Origin: Novosphingobium sp.
GTDB lineage: Bacteria > Pseudomonadota > Alphaproteobacteria > Sphingomonadales > Sphingomonadaceae
DNA length: 14,960 nt
Assembly: GCA_028697875.1 (NCBI GenBank)
Contig: JAQVEQ010000054.1
Coordinates: forward strand, 1-14,960
Direction: 5' to 3'
In this document: positions 7,326 through 13,304 of the stretch, in pieces
Layout of the letters: each line of letters opens with the position of its first letter
Numbering within the stretch: the stretch's first letter is position 1
Program-made: the position numbers and the translations under genes
Notes under the pieces: generated by a model
Database searches by the model: none
Seen by the model: the letters and a program-made list of their open reading frames with translations, nothing else
Told to the model about the DNA's origin: nothing

Positions 7326-9323
7326 ATGGCGGTTATGGGGATCCATCAGGATCGTGGGGTGAAGCGGCGCTTCGGACGGGGGGCGGCTGTCGCTGCCGTG
7401 CTGGCGCTGGGCGCTGCCGCCTATGCCTTCTGGCCCGCGCCGAAAGTTGCCATCGACTACGATGGCCCGGTCGCTGGATGGGAGCGTTGGGGCGGCGGGG
7501 ACGGCGGGACGCGCTATTCGCCGTTGACGCAGATCACGCCGGACAATGTCGCCGCGCTCCAGCCGGCCTGGACCTATCACATAGGGGAGATCAAGGCGCC
7601 GGAAGGCCTGTCGCCGACGTTCGAGGCGACCCCGATCACGGCGGAAGGGCGGCTTTACGTCTGTTCGGGCAGCGGCCGCATCGCCGCGATCGATCCCGAG
7701 ACGGGCCGCGAGATCTGGGCGGCCGATCCGCAGTCGGACTACACCAGCAGTTACCTGATCAACTGCCGCGGCGTCACCTATGTTCGCGACAGGCAGGTGC
7801 CGGAAGGTGAAGTCTGCGCCGGGCGCATCTTTGCCGGTACGGTCGACGACCGGCTGGTGTCGCTGGATGCCAAGACGGGCAAGCTGTGCGGGATGTTCGG
7901 CGCGGGCGGGATTCTCGATCTCAAGCCGGCTCTCGGCAAGATCGAACGGGGCGATCTCTCGGTCTCCTCGCCGCCGGTGGTGGTGGACGACAGGATCGTC
8001 GTCAACAGCCGCGTTTCCGACAATATCCGGGTGGACATGCCGGCAGGCGTGATCCGCGCGTTCGACGTCCATAGCGGCAAGCTCGCCTGGGCCTGGAATG
8101 CCGTGCCGCCGGGGATGAGCGATGCCGCCGATGCGCCGCAAGGCGAAGCCTACGTGCGCGCGACGCCCAACTCCTGGGCCCCGATGTCGGCCGATCCGGC
8201 ATTGGGCCTCGTCTTCGTGCCGATGGGCAATGCCGCGCCGGATCATTTCGGGGGCGACCGCAAGGGGCTCGACTACTATGCGAGTTCGGTGGTGGCGCTG
8301 GATGCCAAAACCGGCGAGGCCCGCTGGCATTTCCAGACCGTCCACCACGACCTGTGGGACTACGACATTCCCGCGCAGCCGGTCGTGTTCGACCTGCCGA
8401 CGGCGAACGGGCCGGTCCCGGCGCTCGCCCAGACGACCAAGCAGGGGCATATCTTCATTCTCGACCGGCGGACGGGCAAGCCGCTCTATCCGGTGGAAGA
8501 ACGACCCGTGCCGCAGGCTGGCGCGGTTCCCGGAGAAAAGCTGTCCCCGACCCAGCCGTTCCCGGCCAATCCGGCTTTCATCATCCGTTCGCACGACCTG
8601 ACCGAAGCCGACATGTGGGGCTTTACCCCGTGGGACCGGTCGCGCTGCCGGAAGATGTTCAAGTCGGCCCATTACGAAGGCATTTTCACGCCGCCTTCGC
8701 TCCGGGGATCGATCCAGTACCCGAGCTTCCAGGGCGCTTCCAACTGGGGCGGGATCACTATCGATCCCGAGCGCGCGATCCTGATCGCCAACACGCAACA
8801 GGTGGCCTCCATCATGCAACTGGTGCCGCGTGACCAAATCGCGAGGCGCACCGAGGCTGGGGAACACATCCTGCCCGCGTCGGGATCGCCCTATGGGCTG
8901 GTCATGAAGCCGATGCTGTCGCCGCTGGGCGCGCCGTGCAACGAGCCGCCGTGGGGCACGCTGGTCGCCATCGATCTCGCCCAGGGCAAGCGGCTGTGGG
9001 AAGTGCCGCTGGGGACTACGCGCGATCAGGCGCCGTTTCCGATCTGGCTGAAACTGGGCGTGCCCAATCTCGGCGGCTCGATCGTCACCGCCTCAGGCTT
9101 GGTATTCATCGGCGCCACGACCGACGATTACCTGCGGGCTTACGATATCAAGACCGGGGATGTCCTGTGGCGCGCCCGCTTGCCGGGCGGCGGACAGGCT
9201 ACGCCGATGACTTACCGGCTGAGCAAGGACGGCCGCCAGTACGTCGTCATCGCGGCGGGCGGGCACAAGTATCTCGGCACGACCGTGAACGACACGCTCG
9301 TCGCATATGCCTTGCCGCGATAA
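7326..9323 (+). CDS. membrane-anchored PQQ-dependent dehydrogenase, glucose/quinate/shikimate family
   Basis: A 665-residue quinoprotein oxidising a polyol, sugar or cyclic alcohol on the periplasmic face. A single hydrophobic segment (19-36) replaces the four to five membrane helices of classical glucose dehydrogenase (about 800 residues). The rest is propeller: WGGGDGGTRYSPL (55-67), NCRGVTY (C147), HHDLWDYDIPAQP with catalytic D345 and D347, and TTKQGHIFILDRRTG with the conserved Lys (K372). The position matching the glucose-contacting His of E. coli Gcd (H262, from memory) is L144, which argues against glucose as substrate. There is no cytochrome domain, so electrons probably go to ubiquinone. 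GGAAGGGGAG directly precedes ATG 7326; ATG 7335 is also well placed. It ends at a strong hairpin. Quinate-type and uncharacterised polyol enzymes are alternatives. Confidence 0.9.
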   Translation: MAVMGIHQDRGVKRRFGRGAAVAAVLALGAAAYAFWPAPKVAIDYDGPVAGWERWGGGDGGTRYSPLTQITPDNVAALQPAWTYHIGEIKAPEGLSPTFEATPITAEGRLYVCSGSGRIAAIDPETGREIWAADPQSDYTSSYLINCRGVTYVRDRQVPEGEVCAGRIFAGTVDDRLVSLDAKTGKLCGMFGAGGILDLKPALGKIERGDLSVSSPPVVVDDRIVVNSRVSDNIRVDMPAGVIRAFDVHSGKLAWAWNAVPPGMSDAADAPQGEAYVRATPNSWAPMSADPALGLVFVPMGNAAPDHFGGDRKGLDYYASSVVALDAKTGEARWHFQTVHHDLWDYDIPAQPVVFDLPTANGPVPALAQTTKQGHIFILDRRTGKPLYPVEERPVPQAGAVPGEKLSPTQPFPANPAFIIRSHDLTEADMWGFTPWDRSRCRKMFKSAHYEGIFTPPSLRGSIQYPSFQGASNWGGITIDPERAILIANTQQVASIMQLVPRDQIARRTEAGEHILPASGSPYGLVMKPMLSPLGAPCNEPPWGTLVAIDLAQGKRLWEVPLGTTRDQAPFPIWLKLGVPNLGGSIVTASGLVFIGATTDDYLRAYDIKTGDVLWRARLPGGGQATPMTYRLSKDGRQYVVIAAGGHKYLGTTVNDTLVAYALPR

Positions 9324-9329
9324 CCGGTG

Positions 9330-9355
9330 AAGGGGCACCCGGCGGGGTGCCCCTT
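9330..9355. terminator. strong bidirectional intrinsic terminator
   Basis: An 11-bp perfect stem AAGGGGCACCC (9330-9340) / GGGTGCCCCTT (9345-9355) with loop GGCG. The plus-strand copy ends CCCCTTT. It lies between convergent stops at 9323 and 9364 and serves both the PQQ dehydrogenase and the cyclase-family gene. Confidence 0.85.
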
Positions 9356-9363
9356 TCGCATGG

Positions 9364-10356
9364 TCAGACGGTGGCGACCGGCGTCACGGGCGAACCGACC
9401 GAACCGGGCAGGCGCAGCGGCGGGGCGGTGAGCAGGAAAGCGCTGCGCCCGTTGGCCAGAAGCCAGTCGGCAAGTTCGTGCAGCAGCCACAGTTCGCCCA
9501 GGTGGATGCCGAGCTTGAACAGGCACAATTCGTGCAACGGCAGGATGGCATGGTCCGGCCCGGGTGGGCTTTCCCAGTCGTAGCCTTCGACCGCGAGATT
9601 GTCGGAACAGATCGCCACGATGCCGCTTTCGTCGATCCAGCGCAGGAGACGTTCGTCCTTGCCGTCGAGACCGGCGCCCGTCGCGTCGAGTATCGCCTTG
9701 TCCGGCTTCTTGCCCATGCCGAGGACCGCTTCGTCGTAGCCCGTGTGGAGCAGGAGGAAGTCACCCGTGCGGACATCGACCTTCTGGGCGTCGATCGCGC
9801 GCATCAGGTCGTCGTAGCCGATCAGGCGCTGTTGGGTGCCGAACATCGCCTTGAGATTGACCATGACGCCGCGTCCCTGGACGCCCGCGGCAGCCATGTT
9901 CTCGATCCCCAGCGCCCTGGCGTAAGGGCCGCCTGGATCCTCCGGGCCGAGCATGTGCTCATGCGCGCGGAAGCCGTTGTAATAGACCTTCTCGGCCACG
10001 CCATCGCCATCGGCGTCGAACTTCTGCCCCATGTGGGCGAGCGAATCCCATTGGGTAGAAAACTGCGTGTAGAGGACCACCCCGTCGTCGCACATGACGT
10101 CGGAGCAGTGGTCGTTCGCCTGGTTGTAGGCGGGGCCGTCGTCCAGTTGTTCGACGAACAGCCTGGGCGGCTTGCGCATGTCGATCATCTGGCCGGGGTA
10201 GTCGAGCGGCAGGCTGAGCGTGAAGGCGATGCCTTCCTTCACTTCGCGGGCACCGGCCAATCGCCGTTCGGCGGTAAGAAGGTTCATCCGTCCGATCTGG
10301 TCGTCGGGTCCGAAATCGCCCCAGTTTGACCCTTCGGGCCGTCGCTTCCACCTCAT
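9364..10356 (-). CDS. cyclase-family metal-dependent hydrolase (kynurenine formamidase-like fold)
   Basis: A 330-residue member of the cyclase family (PF04199), which includes kynurenine formamidase and isatin hydrolase: metal enzymes that hydrolyse amide, lactam or ester bonds in cytoplasm. Seen: WGDFGPDDQIGRMNLLT (12-28), FTLSLPLD (45-52), the metal-site segment STQWDSLAH (100-108), GDFLLLHTGY (198-207), SDNLAVE (251-257), PLHELCL...HLGELW (273-290) and APPLRLPGSVGSPVTP at the C-terminus. Q102 stands where KynB-type members have the His of GTHxD, which I believe is usual for this long subfamily. The open frame extends to 10443, but ATG 10356 has GGGAGAGGA five bases upstream. TetR lies upstream on the same strand after 128 bases. 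A lactone or ester from the nearby monooxygenase is an attractive substrate (inference). Confidence 0.85.
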   Translation of the reverse strand: MRWKRRPEGSNWGDFGPDDQIGRMNLLTAERRLAGAREVKEGIAFTLSLPLDYPGQMIDMRKPPRLFVEQLDDGPAYNQANDHCSDVMCDDGVVLYTQFSTQWDSLAHMGQKFDADGDGVAEKVYYNGFRAHEHMLGPEDPGGPYARALGIENMAAAGVQGRGVMVNLKAMFGTQQRLIGYDDLMRAIDAQKVDVRTGDFLLLHTGYDEAVLGMGKKPDKAILDATGAGLDGKDERLLRWIDESGIVAICSDNLAVEGYDWESPPGPDHAILPLHELCLFKLGIHLGELWLLHELADWLLANGRSAFLLTAPPLRLPGSVGSPVTPVATV

Positions 10357-10414
10357 GCCATTCCTCTCCCTCGTCCTGTCGCGGTCCGCCATGCCTTTGG
10401 GCGGCTTTCCCCGC

Positions 10415-10443
10415 AGGGTGGGGCACCGCTGCCGGGCTGTCAA
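10415..10443 (-). promoter_or_regulatory. possible promoter of the cyclase-family gene
   Basis: The minus strand carries a perfect -35 hexamer TTGACA (plus positions 10438-10443) in the gap between the TetR and cyclase genes. The matching -10 at 17 bases, CACCCT, is poor, so this is a weak call; it would give a leader of about 50 bases. Confidence 0.3.
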
Positions 10444-10458
10444 AACAAATGCATGGCG

Positions 10459-10471
10459 GCGCGTATCGCGC
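10459..10471 (-). terminator. short GC hairpin after the TetR gene
   Basis: Arms GCGCG/CGCGC around TAT, 14 bases past the TetR stop on its strand. It has no U-tract. It might reduce read-through from TetR into the cyclase gene. Confidence 0.2.
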
Positions 10472-10484
10472 GGTTACGCCAGCC

Positions 10485-11186
10485 CTAGCGGTGCGTGCCG
10501 ACAGCGCCGTTCAGGATCAGGTGGATGGAGTTTTTCATGACGAACCGGAAATTCTCGCGTTCGTCGAGCGCGTTCTGCGCGTGCATGCGCGCGATCTCGG
10601 CAGTCGCCACGGAGCACAGGACCTTGGCCATGATCGCGGTGTTGACGGCGGCCGGGTCTATCTCCGGACGCCGGTCGAGCAGGCTCTTGAGCGGTTGCAG
10701 GATGTTGTCGTCGAACTGGCGGCGGCTGGCGGCGTCCAGCTCGGGGAAACGGCTGCTTTCCTTCTGGATGAGCTGGGCGAAGGCGACGACCTTGGGGCGG
10801 GTGTAGAGTTCCAGCAGGGAAGCGGAGAACTTCATCAGGGCTTCGTCGAGCGGCAAGTCGCCCGCCAGGACGGTCGCCGGTTTCGCCAGGTCGCCGCTCA
10901 GCCAGGTGAGGGCGGCTTCGTAGAGGTGCTGCTTCGAAGGATAGTGCGCATAGAGCGTGCGCTTCGAAACTTTCGCATGGGTCGCGACGGCGTCCATGCT
11001 GGTGGAGAACCCCTCCTGCGTGAACAGGTCGGTCGCAGCTTCCAGAATGCCCGCGTGCAGCGCCTGGGCCTGTTCCTTTGTCGGCCGGCCCTTGCGGGGG
11101 CTGCGTGCAGGCTGTTTGCGCCTTGCGGTATCGGTTGTCGCGGTTGCCAAGATTGCCCCTCGTTCTGGCGCGGCGTCGGTGCCCAT
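10485..11186 (-). CDS. TetR/AcrR-family transcriptional regulator
   Basis: A 233-residue repressor-type protein. The N-terminal arm is basic (22-37, with RRKQPARSPRKGRP), followed by the TetR DNA-binding domain (about 43-90) whose helix-turn-helix reads MDAVATHAKVSKRTLYAHYPSK (64-85 region). The C-terminal ligand domain (about 100-220) contains the RFPEL segment typical of the AefR-like TetR_C_7 group. The first 20 residues look poorly conserved and the ribosome site is weak (AAGGCA), so translation could start later. The gene diverges from the amidohydrolase gene across 267 bases holding a clear palindrome, the usual arrangement for a TetR protein controlling its neighbour and itself. The inducer is unknown, probably a substrate or CoA intermediate of the pathway. 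Confidence 0.9.
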   Translation of the reverse strand: MGTDAAPERGAILATATTDTARRKQPARSPRKGRPTKEQAQALHAGILEAATDLFTQEGFSTSMDAVATHAKVSKRTLYAHYPSKQHLYEAALTWLSGDLAKPATVLAGDLPLDEALMKFSASLLELYTRPKVVAFAQLIQKESSRFPELDAASRRQFDDNILQPLKSLLDRRPEIDPAAVNTAIMAKVLCSVATAEIARMHAQNALDERENFRFVMKNSIHLILNGAVGTHR

Positions 11187-11245
11187 TGGTTGATGCCTTA
11201 TCCTGCCGTGCCCGGTGGGGGATGCAAGGCCTGCATGATAAAATG

Positions 11246-11278
11246 CGAATCCGTGTTGACCTTGGTACGAATGCGTTT
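11246..11278. promoter_or_regulatory. pair of related 11-base elements in the TetR/amidohydrolase promoter region
   Basis: CGAATcCGTgT (11246-11256) and CGAATgCGTtT (11268-11278) are direct repeats exactly 22 bases apart, two helical turns. Each has the near-symmetric core CG-N-AT-N-CG. They flank the possible -35 hexamer. Possible binding sites for a dimeric regulator. Confidence 0.4.
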
Positions 11279-11283
11279 ACTTT
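11256..11283 (+). promoter_or_regulatory. candidate sigma-70 promoter for the amidohydrolase gene
   Basis: -35 TTGACC (11256-11261, five of six consensus bases), 16-base spacer, weak -10 TACTTT (11278-11283). Transcription would start near 11290, beside the palindrome at 11292-11307, giving a leader of about 165 bases. Confidence 0.4.
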
Positions 11284-11291
11284 TTGCGTTC

Positions 11292-11307
11292 CTCCACATC
11301 TGTGGAG
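11292..11307. promoter_or_regulatory. candidate TetR operator
   Basis: A 16-base palindrome with perfect 7-bp arms CTCCACA and TGTGGAG around TC, about 105 bases upstream of the TetR start and just downstream of the proposed amidohydrolase promoter. Size and symmetry fit a TetR-family operator placed to block initiation. Confidence 0.5.
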
Positions 11308-11453
11308 AATCGGTGAGGTTTGCCGTCTTCCCGGCCGGGAGCGGCGGGCCATGCCGGGCAAAGAGATAAACACAACAAGGTTTCCGGGAGAATCGCGGCA
11401 TTTGCGTCGCTATTCATGGATTTCTCCGGAACCGCCATGGATGGAGAAACGGG

Positions 11454-12620
11454 ATGCGGATCATCGATGTAGACAGCCACTTCAACGAACCGGCCGACTG
11501 GTTCGCGAAGGCCAATCCGGCGCTGGCGGCCAAACTTCCGAAAATGACAGTGGCGGAACAGTTGATCGACGTTCTTGTCGGCGACCTGTTTTCCTCCGTT
11601 CCGCCCGCCATGCGGCCCGATCCGATGACGCTGCTGCCCGCAGTCGTGGTCGAAGCTTACGAGAAGTCGCTCGAAGGCGGCGATCCCCCGCAGATCGCGA
11701 TCGACGCCGGGGCCTATTCGCCCGAAGCTTACGAACCCGCGCCGCGCCTGGCGTGGATGGACAAGCGCGGGATCGACAAGCAGATCGTCCTGCCGTCCAA
11801 CGGCTATCACCCCTATCGTCACGCCATGCGCAACGATCCCTCGCTCGCGCTGCCCGCGCTGGAAACCTACAACAACTGGGCGCTGGACCAGCTCGCCGGC
11901 TATACCGAGCGCCTGATCCCGGTGGTCGTGGTCGACCTGATGGACGTCCAGTGGTCGCTCAAGCAGATCATGGAAGGGCGCAAGCGCGGCGCACGCGCGG
12001 CGTTCGTCAAGGCCGACCCGCACGGCGACAAGTCGCTCGATCACCCCGATTTCGAACCGTTCTGGGCCACTTGCGAGGATATCGGCATGGCCGTGATGTT
12101 CCATGTCGGCGGCGGCCGCGCGGCAATGCATCCGGGCTGGGCCAACAATGGCGGCAACATGGCGGCATTTTACCGCCAGGCCTCGCTTGCACGCCGTCTC
12201 GTGCCGCAACTGGCGCTGGGTGCGATGATTTTTGGCGGCGTGCTGGAACGCTATCCGAACCTTGCGATCGTCGTTTCGGAACTGGGGATCGACTGGCTGC
12301 CGGACTTTCTCGAAGCTGCGGATGCCGAAGCGGACAACAGCCGCCCGCGCATGCTCAGCTTCGCGCCGTACAACCTGACGCTCAAGCCCAGCGAATTCAT
12401 GCAGCGGCAAGTGATCGTTTCGGTCGTGCACCAGCAGGACCGGCTGCATCCGACGATCGATCGCGTGCCGGAAGGGATGATCGTCTTCTCGTCCGACTTC
12501 CCGCATATCGAAGGGCATCAGGAAGCCGTCGCGATCTACGACAAGCAATGCGAAGGGCTCAGCCAGTCGGCGCGCGAGGCCTTCTTCGGCACGTCGGCGG
12601 CGCGTTTGCTCGGCATCTGA
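11454..12620 (+). CDS. amidohydrolase-2 family protein (ACMSD/LigW-like fold)
   Basis: A 388-residue TIM-barrel metal enzyme of the amidohydrolase-2 family (PF04909), whose members decarboxylate or hydrolyse cyclic and aromatic acids in the cytoplasm. Seen: VDSHFNEP near the N-terminus, where the first His of the usual HxH is D7 and H9 remains; FHVGGG with probable metal ligand H217; the family signature GGVLERYPNLAIVVSE (261-276, with E276) then GIDWLP; and SSDFPH with probable catalytic D348. The D-x-H start is common in the VDSHxxEP subgroup. GGAG seven bases before ATG 11454 supports the start. It heads a plus-strand set with the VOC and monooxygenase genes and diverges from TetR. The exact reaction (decarboxylase versus hydrolase) cannot be read from sequence. 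Confidence 0.9.
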   Translation: MRIIDVDSHFNEPADWFAKANPALAAKLPKMTVAEQLIDVLVGDLFSSVPPAMRPDPMTLLPAVVVEAYEKSLEGGDPPQIAIDAGAYSPEAYEPAPRLAWMDKRGIDKQIVLPSNGYHPYRHAMRNDPSLALPALETYNNWALDQLAGYTERLIPVVVVDLMDVQWSLKQIMEGRKRGARAAFVKADPHGDKSLDHPDFEPFWATCEDIGMAVMFHVGGGRAAMHPGWANNGGNMAAFYRQASLARRLVPQLALGAMIFGGVLERYPNLAIVVSELGIDWLPDFLEAADAEADNSRPRMLSFAPYNLTLKPSEFMQRQVIVSVVHQQDRLHPTIDRVPEGMIVFSSDFPHIEGHQEAVAIYDKQCEGLSQSAREAFFGTSAARLLGI

Positions 12621-12627
12621 GCAAGAG

Positions 12628-12652
12628 GCGGGCCGGGCAGGTTCCGGCCCGC
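12628..12652 (+). terminator. intrinsic-terminator-like hairpin after the amidohydrolase gene
   Basis: Perfect 9-bp arms GCGGGCCGG (12628-12636) / CCGGCCCGC (12644-12652), 7-base loop, then the pyrimidine-rich TCCATTCCTT. It is likely to end or attenuate the amidohydrolase transcript. Confidence 0.55.
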
Positions 12653-12662
12653 TCCATTCCTT

Positions 12663-12689
12663 CGCCCGCAAGCCTCATGGACGCGGGCG
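12663..12689 (+). repeat. second hairpin before the VOC gene
   Basis: Arms CGCCCGC (12663-12669) and GCGGGCG (12683-12689) with a 13-base loop, ten bases after the previous hairpin and 37 bases before the VOC start. Possible leader structure or attenuator. Confidence 0.3.
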
Positions 12690-12726
12690 GGGTATGCGTA
12701 GAAGAAGAGAGCTGAGGGGGAGAGAC

Positions 12727-13122
12727 ATGGCGATCAAGGGCTTTGCCTTCACCAAGATCATCGTGGCCGATCTGGCCGCGATGGAGAAATTCTACGTCGA
12801 CGGGCTGGGCCTGGGCGTGGTTACGCGCATTGCCGTGGACGAGACGGGCTGGTCTCTGGACGAGACGATCCTTTCGATCGGAGAGGGGCCGGGCACGCAC
12901 CTCAACCTCCTGCAATACCGCAACCAGCCTGCCCCGCCGACGGGCGAGGCGGTGGTCGGGCTTGCGGTCGAGGATATCGAGAGCGTGGTGGCAATGGCCG
13001 TCGCCGCGGGCGGCAAGGTGACCGTGCCGGTCCAGGACGTGCCGGGCCATGCAATGCGCCTGGCCTACGTCGCGGATCCGGAAGGCCATCTCATCGAACT
13101 GGTCGAGCCGCTGGCGGCCTGA
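12727..13122 (+). CDS. VOC (glyoxalase/bleomycin-resistance fold) family protein
   Basis: A 131-residue protein with two beta-alpha-beta-beta-beta modules (about 5-65 and 74-128). Landmarks are IIVADLAAMEKFYVDGLGL (11-29), GLAVEDIESVVAMAVAAGG (78-96) and YVADPEGHLIELVEP (114-128). The fold hosts glyoxalases, extradiol dioxygenases and epimerases. Of the four usual metal ligands only the last Glu (E124) is clear; the first-strand His is replaced (F8 region) and the second-module His is absent, so a classical glyoxalase I role is unlikely. GAGGGGGAGAG just upstream supports ATG 12727; a longer in-frame version (from 12694) adds only an Arg-rich leader overlapping the ribosome site. It lies between the amidohydrolase and the monooxygenase and probably serves the same pathway. 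Confidence 0.85.
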   Translation: MAIKGFAFTKIIVADLAAMEKFYVDGLGLGVVTRIAVDETGWSLDETILSIGEGPGTHLNLLQYRNQPAPPTGEAVVGLAVEDIESVVAMAVAAGGKVTVPVQDVPGHAMRLAYVADPEGHLIELVEPLAA

Positions 13123-13150
13123 CGGGCAGGGCGGACCCCCCACATGCCCG
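13123..13150 (+). terminator. imperfect hairpin after the VOC gene
   Basis: Outer arms CGGGCA (13123-13128) / TGCCCG (13145-13150) and an inner GGG/CCC pair, followed by ATTTC. Possible weak terminator before the separate monooxygenase promoter. Confidence 0.3.
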
Positions 13151-13229
13151 ATTTCGCGGCATTGCGGACTGCGAGCAATCCTCCATTCGCTGGGCTGCGA
13201 TAGCGGCTTGCAGCTTTGCGGAATAAAGA

Positions 13230-13245
13230 TACAACATGCGTTGTA
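13230..13245. promoter_or_regulatory. candidate operator upstream of the monooxygenase gene
   Basis: A 16-base palindrome, TACAAC-ATGC-GTTGTA, with perfect 6-bp arms in a locally AT-richer stretch 60 bases before the start codon. TACAAC could also act as a -10 hexamer, with weak TTGCAG (13208-13213) 16 bases upstream, so a bound repressor would cover the promoter. Confidence 0.5.
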
Positions 13246-13264
13246 CTATAGGCGAATCAAGCAT

Positions 13265-13285
13265 GCCGGTCCGATACGGTCCGGC
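13265..13285 (+). repeat. leader hairpin / repeated GGTCCG element
   Basis: GCCGG...CCGGC ends with inner CCG...CGG: 16 of 21 positions are palindromic. It also holds the direct repeat GGTCCG twice, ten bases apart. It lies in the likely untranslated leader, directly before the ribosome site GAAGAGGA of the monooxygenase gene. Confidence 0.35.
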
Positions 13286-13304
13286 GGGCGGAAGAGGATG
13301 AAAG

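Noticed and set aside
8351..8365. WDYD motif of the second quinoprotein as a lanthanide signature
   Set aside because: The second Asp marks lanthanide enzymes in the methanol/ethanol family, but glucose/quinate-type enzymes carry W-D-x-D anyway, so it is not evidence of lanthanide use here.
6027..8867. 946-codon open frame on the minus strand opposite the MFS and second quinoprotein genes
   Set aside because: It spans two unrelated plus-strand genes and their gap, has low-complexity charged composition and no ribosome site of note; it is an antisense shadow.
11277..12671. 464-codon minus-strand frame opposite the amidohydrolase
   Set aside because: Opposite a gene with clear metal-site motifs; it crosses the promoter palindrome and the terminator hairpin.
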